DNA of 64,000 bases from Streptomyces rishiriensis. Lineage in GTDB: Bacteria; Actinomycetota; Actinomycetes; Streptomycetales; Streptomycetaceae. Shown here in pieces: positions 57,459 to 64,000 of the stretch. The stretch's first letter is position 1. Every line of letters begins with the position of its first letter. The notes under the pieces were generated by a model that saw only the letters and a list, made by a program, of their open reading frames with translations, had not been told where the DNA came from and ran no database searches. Position numbers and translations under genes: made by a program. The stretch covers positions 106,024 through 170,023 of the forward strand of contig NZ_BEWA01000005.1 of NCBI RefSeq assembly GCF_003112535.1. The letters are read 5' to 3'.

Positions 57459-58297
57459 CGACCGCCCCCCTGATCACGAACCGGCGTCGCGGCACCCGGG
57501 GAAAGACGGCCGCAGGCGTCGTGCTGACGGCGGTCATGCTGTTCCCCGTCTACTGGATGATCAACGTGTCGTTCACCCGCGACCAGGACATGCGCAAGAG
57601 CCCACCCGGCCTGTTCCCGCTCCACGGCACCCTGACCGGCTACCGCACCGTCCTCGACGAGCAGTTGCCCTACCTCGGCACCAGTCTCGTCGTCGCCCTG
57701 GGCACCGTCGTGCTGACCGTCGCCCTGTCCGCACCCGCCGGATACGCCCTGGCCCAGCTCCGTCCGCGCGGCGGCGGCGTGCTCGGCTTCGTCCTGCTGG
57801 CCGCCCAGATGATCCCCGGCATCATCATGGCGATGGGCTTATACGCCATCTACCTCAGCCTCGGCCTGCTCCAGTCCGTGCCCGGCCTGATCGTCGCCGA
57901 CTCCACCCTCGCCGTCCCCTTCGCCGTGCTGATCTTCACCGCGTTCATGTCCGGCATCCCCGGCGAACTGCTCCAGGCCGCGACCATGGACGGCGCCGGA
58001 ACCTGGCGGACCTTCCGGTCGATCGTGCTGCCGATGAGCCGCAACGCCGTCGTCACGGTGTCCCTGTTCGCGTTCCTGTGGTCGTGGTCCGACTTCGTCT
58101 TCGCCGGCACCCTGGTCAACGGCGGCGCCCACGAGCCGATCACCCTCGGCATCTACCACTACATCGGCAACAACAACCAGGAGTGGAACGCCATCATGGC
58201 CACCGCCGTCGTGGCCTCGCTGCCCGCCGCGGTCATCCTCGTCCTCGCCCAGCGCTACATCGCCGCCGGTGTGTCCGCCGGAGCCGTCAAGGACTGA
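57455..58297 (+). CDS. Sugar ABC permease (MalG-like), contains a TTA codon
   Basis: A 280-residue permease with six membrane helices and the EAA loop LLQAATMDGAGTWRTFRSIVLPM near residue 175. With the preceding permease it forms the import channel; no ATPase is encoded here, which fits Streptomyces carbohydrate importers that share the MsiK ATPase (established for other sugars). ATG 57455 overlaps the upstream stop codon. Codon 129 is TTA (57839-57841), the rare leucine codon read by the developmental bldA tRNA. Confidence 0.94.
   Translation: MTTAPLITNRRRGTRGKTAAGVVLTAVMLFPVYWMINVSFTRDQDMRKSPPGLFPLHGTLTGYRTVLDEQLPYLGTSLVVALGTVVLTVALSAPAGYALAQLRPRGGGVLGFVLLAAQMIPGIIMAMGLYAIYLSLGLLQSVPGLIVADSTLAVPFAVLIFTAFMSGIPGELLQAATMDGAGTWRTFRSIVLPMSRNAVVTVSLFAFLWSWSDFVFAGTLVNGGAHEPITLGIYHYIGNNNQEWNAIMATAVVASLPAAVILVLAQRYIAAGVSAGAVKD
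57839..57841 (+). other. TTA leucine codon (bldA-dependent translation)
   Basis: In-frame TTA in the MalG-like permease (MAMG-L-YAIY). In Streptomyces, TTA is decoded only by the bldA tRNA, so full expression of the transporter should depend on development. No other in-frame TTA was found in the genes I checked. Confidence 0.85.
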
Positions 58298-58358
58298 CAC
58301 CGGAGCGCGCGCACGCGGCGGAGCTCCCCACGGGCCGCCGCGCGAGCACTCGCGCGCC

Positions 58359-58424
58359 GACCGGCAGACCGGCAGACCGGCAGACCGGCAGACCGTCGAC
58401 CATCCCGGCCGTCGACCATCCCGC
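58359..58424. repeat. Octamer and 17-bp tandem repeats before the glycosidase gene
   Basis: Four exact copies of GACCGGCA (58359-58390) are followed by two copies of CGTCGACCATCCCG (about 58394-58424). They fill the 134-bp gap between permease and glycosidase genes, upstream of the weak GAGA ribosome site. Confidence 0.85.
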
Positions 58425-58431
58425 CCGAGAA

Positions 58432-60207
58432 ATGAGTACCTTCTCCATGACCGCCGACCCGCCTGGCACGGCCTTCTCCGTCCACGACATACCTTTCAGC
58501 ACCTACGGATCCTGGTTCGGCATCTCTCCCGTGCTGGCGGAGAAGACGCGCGCCGAGGACCTCCACCTCGTCTCGCACCAGAACGGCATGCACGCCGTCC
58601 TGCGCCTCGTCCCCCTCGACGCGGCGACGGGCGAGCGGGCGGAGACCGCCGTGCGGGCGACGCCGGCCCTGCTCAGCTGGACCGCTGCGGACGGCCGCGT
58701 CGACCTCGCCTACGCGTCGCCGGACACGGTGCGCGTGCACGGCACCGGGCTGGGCCTGCGCGTGACCGCGGCGGCGAACGCCCTGACCCCCTTCAGCGGA
58801 ACCTATTTCTACCGCGACCCGGTGGACGACGCGCACACGTTCAGCTCCTACGAGACCGGCCGCCGGTACCGGATCACCGTGCTGTCCGGCACGGTCGCCG
58901 AAGTGGCCGGTTCCCAGGCCCTGGGCGCCGGTGAACGCGGTCTCACGGTCACCGCCGGGGCCGGCGGATCGTGGGAGGTCGCTGTCGAGGAACTCGACAG
59001 CGCGCGACGGCCCTACCGCCCGTCGGCGGCCTTCGGCGAGGTGACGGACGCCGCGCGGCGCTCGTTCGCCGAGTTCGTCGACACGGTCGCCCCCTGGCGC
59101 TCGGCCGGCACTCCGGCAGCCGAACTCGCCGCGTACGTGGTGTGGTCCGCCACCGTGCTCCCGGCGGGCCTGGTCACCCGGCCCGCGGTGCTGATGTCCA
59201 AACACTGGATGGACAAGGTCTGGAGCTGGGACCACTGCTTCAACGCCCTCGCGCTGGCCCCCGGGTCTCCCGGCGTCGCGTGGGACCAGTTCTCCCTGCC
59301 CTTCGACCACCAGGACGAGTCGGGTGCGCTGCCCGACTCCGTCACCCACTCCGAGGTCCTGTACAACTTCGTCAAGCCGCCCATCCACGGCTGGGCCCTG
59401 CGTCACCTGCGCGACCGGCTCCCCGCGCCCCTCGGCCGGCCCGAACTGGACGAGGCCTACGCCCGGTTGACCCGCTGGACCGACTTCTGGCTCACCGCCC
59501 GGCGCGCGCCCGCCTCGGTCCTGCCCCACTACCAGCACGGGAACGACAGCGGCTGGGACAACGCCACCACCTTCGACCCGGCACGCGTGGCCGTCACCGC
59601 CGACCTCGCCGCCGTGCTGATCCTCCAGCTCGACGAACTGGCCCGGCTGGCCGCCGAGCTGGGCTTCCCGGACGACGCCCGGCGCCGCGCCGGGACGGCC
59701 GACGCCCTCCAGGCCGCCCTGCTGGACGAACTGTGGGACGGCGAGCGGTTCCTGAGCCGGCCGGCCCACGGCGGAACCCCCACCCGGAGCACGAGCCTGC
59801 TCGACCTGATGCCGATCGTGCTGGGCGATCGTCTGCCGCCCGAGGTCCGTGACCGGCTGGCCGAACGGATCGAAGCCCACCTCACCGCGTTCGGCCTGGC
59901 GACCGAACACCCCGGCTCCCCCCACTACGAGCCCGACGGCTACTGGCGCGGCCCGATCTGGGCTCCCGCCACCGTCCTCATCGAGGACGGGCTGCGCCGC
60001 GCCGGTCACGACCACCTGGCGGACGAGATCAGCGCCCGCTTCCGCGCCCTGTGCGAGACGTCCGGCTTCGCCGAGAACTTCGACGCGCTGACCGGTCGGG
60101 GACTGCGCGACCGCGCCTACACCTGGACGGCCAGCAGCTACCTGATGCTGGCCCGCGACCACCACCACCGCCGTGCGGACGCCGCGTCCGACGCCACCCT
60201 CGCCTGA
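58432..60207 (+). CDS. Cytosolic (alpha/alpha)6 glycoside hydrolase, GH63/GH37-like
   Basis: A 591-residue enzyme without signal peptide. An N-terminal beta-rich domain (about 1-200) precedes an (alpha/alpha)6 barrel with MDKVWSWDHCFNALALA (W-D-H with the acid Asp), SLPFDHQDESGALPD, NDSGWDNATTFD and GYWRGPIWAPATVL, motifs of GH63 glucosidases, GH37 trehalases and mannosylglycerate hydrolase-like enzymes. It probably splits the imported oligosaccharide inside the cell by inversion. ATG 58432 or 58447 may start. Its position after the ABC permeases supports this role; the linkage is unknown. Confidence 0.85.
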   Translation: MSTFSMTADPPGTAFSVHDIPFSTYGSWFGISPVLAEKTRAEDLHLVSHQNGMHAVLRLVPLDAATGERAETAVRATPALLSWTAADGRVDLAYASPDTVRVHGTGLGLRVTAAANALTPFSGTYFYRDPVDDAHTFSSYETGRRYRITVLSGTVAEVAGSQALGAGERGLTVTAGAGGSWEVAVEELDSARRPYRPSAAFGEVTDAARRSFAEFVDTVAPWRSAGTPAAELAAYVVWSATVLPAGLVTRPAVLMSKHWMDKVWSWDHCFNALALAPGSPGVAWDQFSLPFDHQDESGALPDSVTHSEVLYNFVKPPIHGWALRHLRDRLPAPLGRPELDEAYARLTRWTDFWLTARRAPASVLPHYQHGNDSGWDNATTFDPARVAVTADLAAVLILQLDELARLAAELGFPDDARRRAGTADALQAALLDELWDGERFLSRPAHGGTPTRSTSLLDLMPIVLGDRLPPEVRDRLAERIEAHLTAFGLATEHPGSPHYEPDGYWRGPIWAPATVLIEDGLRRAGHDHLADEISARFRALCETSGFAENFDALTGRGLRDRAYTWTASSYLMLARDHHHRRADAASDATLA

Positions 60208-60291
60208 ACCGCGAGCGACGCCCCACCCACACGTCCGGCACGGGGGCCGGCGCAGCAGCCATCAGCCCCATCCCTGAAGGGACGCACGAGC

Positions 60292-63200
60292 ATGGTACGA
60301 ATCGGGCAAAGACGCTCGGCCACCAGACGACTTCTCCACGGCATCACCAGAACGCTCCTCCCGCTGACCGTCGTAGCCGGCGTCACCGTCCTGACGGCGC
60401 CGCCGGCCGCTGCTGCCACCCCCACCCTCACCGTGGACCTGGGCGCCGCCACCGGAGCCTTCCGCGGCGGCGCCTCCGGGGCGCTGTACGGCCTGTACGG
60501 CCCGGACGTGCCGACCGGCAACCTCATCGAGGGGATGGGGCTGAAGACCACCAACACCAAGTACCAGGACGGCCAGCAGCACCCCGGCTCGGACGCCCTG
60601 GAGATCGCCGAGCCCTTCGTCGACAGCGGCGGCGACGACGTCTTCATCTACATGACGGACGTGTACCGCACCACGTACGAGCGCGCGAGCTACGCGGAGT
60701 ACCAGGCGAACATGAAGAAGCAGGTCGAGCAGGCGATGGCCGGCCCGTACGCGAGCCACATCGTCTTCGTGCCCTACAACGAGCCCGACATCGGCTGGTT
60801 CAACGGCATGCGCACCAACTCGACGGCGCTGGCCGCCTTCAACTCCGAGTGGCGCCAGACCTACGACTTCATCAAGGGCATCTGGCCCCAGGCCCGGCTG
60901 GCGGGGCCCAACAGCGCCGGCTACAGCGACTCCTCCCTCAGGGGATTCCTCACCTACTGCAAGGCCAACGACTGCCTGCCGGATGTGGTGACCTGGCACA
61001 CCCTGGGCAGCCCGGCCGACGTCCGCAGCACCGTCGACGCCTACCGCGCGGTGGAGACCGCCGCGGGAATCACCTCCCCGATCCCCGTCAATCTCAACGA
61101 GTACGCGCACCGCTACCACCTGACCGACCCGGGCCAGATGGTCCAGTGGATCGCGGGCATCGAGGACGAGAAGGTCGACGGCAACCTGCCGTACTGGAAC
61201 GTCAACGGCAACCTCGGCGACTCCGCCGCCGCCCAGAACACGCCCAACGCCCAGTGGTGGCTGTACAACTGGTACAGCTCCATGAAGGGCGGCAACACCG
61301 TCAAGGTCACGAGCACCGGGGCCGACGCCGCGTACACCCTCCAGGGCCTGGCGAGCCTGGACACGGCCAGGAGGCAGGCCCGCGTCATCCTCGCCGGGGG
61401 CGGCACCAGCGGCGCGTCCAGCACCGTCGTCAAGAACATCGACCCCGCGGTCTTCGGCGGCACCGTGCACGTCAGCGTGTTCCAGGACCGCTACAGCGGC
61501 TACCTGGGCGCGGCGGCCGCCCCGACCCGGCTCTCCGACGCCGACGTCGCCGTGGGCTCGGACGGTTCGATCACCGTCCCCATCACCCTCGACGCGATGT
61601 CCGCGTACCAGGTGATCGTCTCCCCCGGCGGCACCGGCAGCGCCACCGCCTCGGACACCACCTGGACGGGCACGTACGAGGCAGAGAACGCCACGCTCAG
61701 CGGCAGCGGCTACAACATCAACACCGAGGGCACCACCGGACACATCGACAAGTTCGCCACCTCCGGCACCAAGGACGTCGGCGGTCTGCGCACCGGCTCG
61801 ACCACGGTGATCTCCTTCCCCGTCTCCGTCCCCACCACCGGCGACTACAACCTGTCGGTGTTCGGCAACAGCTACGCCAAGGACGCCGACGTCAAGGGAC
61901 CGACGAACGTGTACGCGCGGGTCGACGGCGGCGCCTCGACCGGGATCGACCTACCGGTGGGCTTCCAGTGGGTGGTCTGGGGACACAGCGACGCCACCGT
62001 GCACCTCACCGCGGGCAGCCACACCATCACCCTGGCCACCACCGGGGACAACGGCGCGAAGACCGTCGGCGACGCCCTCGTCGACAAGATCGACCTCCAG
62101 TACGAGGACCCCTCCGTCCAGGGCACCACGCTCTACGAGGCCGAGCAGGCCACGCTCTCCGACAGCGGCGCCGCCGCCTACACCTCGCAGGGCCAGTCCG
62201 GCGCGGGCGCGGTGAACCTCGCCTCCGGCAAGTCCGCGACGTTCTGGGTCTACTCCGCACGGGACGGCTACGCGGACCTGACCGCCCGCTACCGCAACAC
62301 CGGCCAGGCCGACCTCACCGTCAACGGCAAGGCCGTCGACGACCAGACCCTCTCCGGCGCGACGACCGGCGCCTGGTCCACCTCCACCAACCGGGTGTAC
62401 CTCGACGGTGGCATCAACAAGGTCAAGGTGACCGGCACCAGCGGCACCCTCGCCCTGGACGACCTGGCCGTCACCCCGTTCAGCGCCACCTCCGCCGTCA
62501 CCACCGGCAACGTGGTCACCTACCAGGCGGAGAACGGCACCCTCACCGGCACCGCGGCCGTCGACACCGCCTACAGCCAGGCCGACGGCGGTGTCGTCAC
62601 CGGCATCGGCAACGGAACCGCCAACTCCCTCACCCTCAACGTCAACGCGCCCTCGGCCGGCGCCTACGCCATGACCATGCGCTACGCCAACGCAGAGGAA
62701 CTGCCCTCCAACCACTACAACCCCGACCTGTACGCCGAGCACGCCGACGTCAGCGTCAACGGCGGCGCGTCCACCCGCGTCAACTTCGCCAGCACCCTGC
62801 ACGGGAACCAGTTCCAGGACTACACCGTCCCCGTCCCCCTCACCAAGGGCGCCAACGCCGTCAAGTTCACCGCCTCGCAGCTCTACAACTGGGACGGCAC
62901 CACCATCGGCGTGGTCTACTCCGGCGGCGGCAGCGACATCGGCCAGCCCCTGCGGTCCAGCTCCGCGCCCCACCTCGACCAGGTCTCCTTCGCGCCGACG
63001 ACACTGCACATCGGCGCCCCTGCCGGCTTCTCCTCCACGGCCGTCGCGCAGCACAGCGGGCTCTGCCTCGTGGATCCCGGCCGGTCCACCGCCAACGGCA
63101 CCCAGTACCAGCAGAACACCTGCACAAGCGGACAGGAGCAGATCTTCGACTTCCACCCCGTCACCGGCACGACCGACGCCTACACCGTCGTCAACCACTC

Positions 63201-63486
63201 CAGCGGCAAGTGCCTGGACGTCTCGGCCCTGTCGACGGCCGACGGCGCCGCCGTCCAGCAGTGGACGTGCCTCAACGGCGCCAACCAGCGCTTCACGCTC
63301 AGGGCGGTGACCGCGCTCGGCAACAGCCACGACTACCAGCTCGTCGCCGCGCACAGCGGCAAGTGCGTCGACGTCAGCACCGTCTCCACCGCCCCCGGCG
63401 CCCTCGTCCACCAATGGACATGCGACGTGGCAAGCGCCCTGACCACCAAGAAGAACCAGATCTGGCGGCTCAGCGGCAAGGACTGA
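60292..63486 (+). CDS. Secreted GH39-like glycosidase with three CBM35-type domains and a ricin-B lectin
   Basis: A 1064-residue exported protein. Signal peptide residues 1-41. Catalytic TIM-barrel domain (about 43-450) has clan-A residues: acid/base E164 in VPYNEPDIGWF and candidate nucleophile E270 in PVNLNEYAHRYH. Three carbohydrate-binding modules start with the CBM35/CBM6 signature at about residue 459 (TYEAENATLSG), 612 (LYEAEQATLS) and 742 (TYQAENGTLTG), and a ricin-B trefoil fills 915-1064 (AAVQQWTC, ALVHQWTC repeats). It likely releases an oligosaccharide that the ABC system imports. GAAGGGACG precedes the ATG. Confidence 0.88.
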   Translation: MVRIGQRRSATRRLLHGITRTLLPLTVVAGVTVLTAPPAAAATPTLTVDLGAATGAFRGGASGALYGLYGPDVPTGNLIEGMGLKTTNTKYQDGQQHPGSDALEIAEPFVDSGGDDVFIYMTDVYRTTYERASYAEYQANMKKQVEQAMAGPYASHIVFVPYNEPDIGWFNGMRTNSTALAAFNSEWRQTYDFIKGIWPQARLAGPNSAGYSDSSLRGFLTYCKANDCLPDVVTWHTLGSPADVRSTVDAYRAVETAAGITSPIPVNLNEYAHRYHLTDPGQMVQWIAGIEDEKVDGNLPYWNVNGNLGDSAAAQNTPNAQWWLYNWYSSMKGGNTVKVTSTGADAAYTLQGLASLDTARRQARVILAGGGTSGASSTVVKNIDPAVFGGTVHVSVFQDRYSGYLGAAAAPTRLSDADVAVGSDGSITVPITLDAMSAYQVIVSPGGTGSATASDTTWTGTYEAENATLSGSGYNINTEGTTGHIDKFATSGTKDVGGLRTGSTTVISFPVSVPTTGDYNLSVFGNSYAKDADVKGPTNVYARVDGGASTGIDLPVGFQWVVWGHSDATVHLTAGSHTITLATTGDNGAKTVGDALVDKIDLQYEDPSVQGTTLYEAEQATLSDSGAAAYTSQGQSGAGAVNLASGKSATFWVYSARDGYADLTARYRNTGQADLTVNGKAVDDQTLSGATTGAWSTSTNRVYLDGGINKVKVTGTSGTLALDDLAVTPFSATSAVTTGNVVTYQAENGTLTGTAAVDTAYSQADGGVVTGIGNGTANSLTLNVNAPSAGAYAMTMRYANAEELPSNHYNPDLYAEHADVSVNGGASTRVNFASTLHGNQFQDYTVPVPLTKGANAVKFTASQLYNWDGTTIGVVYSGGGSDIGQPLRSSSAPHLDQVSFAPTTLHIGAPAGFSSTAVAQHSGLCLVDPGRSTANGTQYQQNTCTSGQEQIFDFHPVTGTTDAYTVVNHSSGKCLDVSALSTADGAAVQQWTCLNGANQRFTLRAVTALGNSHDYQLVAAHSGKCVDVSTVSTAPGALVHQWTCDVASALTTKKNQIWRLSGKD

Positions 63487-63519
63487 CCCGACGCGCACCA
63501 CCGCGAACGGCAGACGACG

Positions 63520-63559
63520 GGGCGTCGGCCCGCCGGTACGATCCGGCGGGCCGACGCCC
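63520..63559. terminator. Bidirectional terminator at the end of the glycan locus
   Basis: A perfect 17-bp stem (GGGCGTCGGCCCGCCGG at 63520-63536 pairing with 63543-63559), loop TACGAT, lies 34 bp after the secreted glycosidase stop and before the convergent ung gene end. Confidence 0.92.
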
Positions 63560-63658
63560 TACGCGTCTGGGGGGGGCTCGTCGCACAGTCGGCCGGCCGG
63601 CCAGCCGCACCGCCGGGATCCGCGCCGGATCTCGGCGGGTCCGCGGCGGGTCCGTGGG

Positions 63659-64000
63659 CTACGGCAGGCGCCAGTCCACCGGCGCGGCCCCCTGCCCGAC
63701 CAGCAGGTCGTTCGCCCTGCTGAACGGGCGCGAGCCGAAGAAGCCACGGTCCGCCGACATCGGGGACGGGTGCGCGGACTCGATCGCGGGCAGATCCCCG
63801 AGCAGCGGCCGCAGATTACGGGCGTCACGCCCCCACAGGATCGACACCAGCGGCTTGCCGCGCCCGGCCAGCGCCCTGATCGCCTGCTCCGTGACCTCCT
63901 CCCAGCCCTTGCCCCGGTGTGCCCCCGGGCTGCGCGGCGCGGTGGTGAGCGCCCTGTTGAGCAGCAGCACACCCTGCTGCGTCCACGGCGTCAGATCCCC
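63659..64000 (-). CDS. ung: Uracil-DNA glycosylase (C-terminal part, runs off the window)
   Basis: The minus-strand frame is open to the window edge and encodes the last 113 residues of family-1 [18 protein letters not shown] (uracil-recognition Asn side), [11 protein letters not shown], and the catalytic/DNA-intercalating [22 protein letters not shown] followed by PVDWRLP. It removes uracil from DNA to start base excision repair. The first half, including the GQDPYH motif, lies beyond position 64000. Confidence 0.95.
   Translation of the reverse strand, partial: GDLTPWTQQGVLLLNRALTTAPRSPGAHRGKGWEEVTEQAIRALAGRGKPLVSILWGRDARNLRPLLGDLPAIESAHPSPMSADRGFFGSRPFSRANDLLVGQGAAPVDWRLP

Noticed and set aside
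29000..64000. Prophage, conjugative element or antibiotic-type biosynthetic cluster
   Set aside because: No integrase, transposase, phage structural, polyketide, peptide-synthetase or terpene-cyclase gene is recognisable; the gene content is that of ordinary chromosome with accessory catabolic loci.

Overview
The window is a 64 kb stretch of very GC-rich chromosome with the codon bias, lineage-specific families (DUF6332, DUF6421, DUF6214, DUF6986, DUF5134, Rv1733c-type), mycothiol-type enzymes and regulatory style of Streptomyces or a very close relative. It contains no rRNA, tRNA, CRISPR array, prophage or intact insertion sequence that I can see. About 60 protein genes (two of them remnants) are spread over both strands, mostly as single genes or operons of two to five, often separated by strong hairpin terminators.

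Left part (1-16.8 kb): an AlkB-like dioxygenase diverges from an RlmG-type 23S rRNA methyltransferase; then a class II ketose-bisphosphate aldolase with a SIS-domain sugar isomerase, HtpG (Hsp90), a membrane protein, a mycothiol-dependent isomerase-like protein, a divergent MarR/MFS drug-efflux pair with an obvious double operator, a DesK/LuxR-type two-component system, a geranylgeranyl-reductase-like flavoprotein, an M20 dipeptidase, and a fused P-loop kinase/NUDIX protein.

Middle part (16.9-36 kb): ADP-ribosylglycohydrolase, ROK kinase divergent from a LacI regulator, a DUF6986 aldolase-like protein, an exported endonuclease/exonuclease/phosphatase-fold protein, the electron-transfer flavoprotein operon (etfB-etfA), a flavin reductase preceded by a 26-codon leader peptide, a thioredoxin/DUF4395 pair, PlsC, a probably leaderless transglutaminase-like gene, the overlapping operon DUF6421-SDR-threonine aldolase, GDPD, GNAT and VOC proteins.

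Right part (36-64 kb): a MarR-FUSC exporter operon, HAD and TetR genes, decayed PAP2 and LVIVD-like remnants, DUF6214, an FprA-type ferredoxin-NADP reductase, and then secreted plant-polymer enzymes (CE1-like esterase with a CBM2, pectate lyases PL1 and PL3) with recognisable LacI-family boxes. A PaaX regulator diverges from an AidB-like acyl-CoA dehydrogenase. The window ends with a glycan-uptake locus: a LacI regulator behind a near-consensus promoter and two identical CGAACCGGTTCG boxes, a sugar-binding lipoprotein, two permeases, a cytosolic (alpha/alpha)6 glycosidase and a 1064-residue secreted GH39-like/triple-CBM35/ricin-B protein. This locus has no ATPase (as expected if the shared MsiK is used), carries a TTA codon in the second permease, and the first permease has no in-frame start codon (apparent one-base frameshift). 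The last 342 bases are the 3' part of uracil-DNA glycosylase.

A cross-cutting feature is the number of short tandem repeats (6-24 bp units) in intergenic DNA, at gene ends and inside coding regions, several of which expand low-complexity segments in otherwise conserved proteins.
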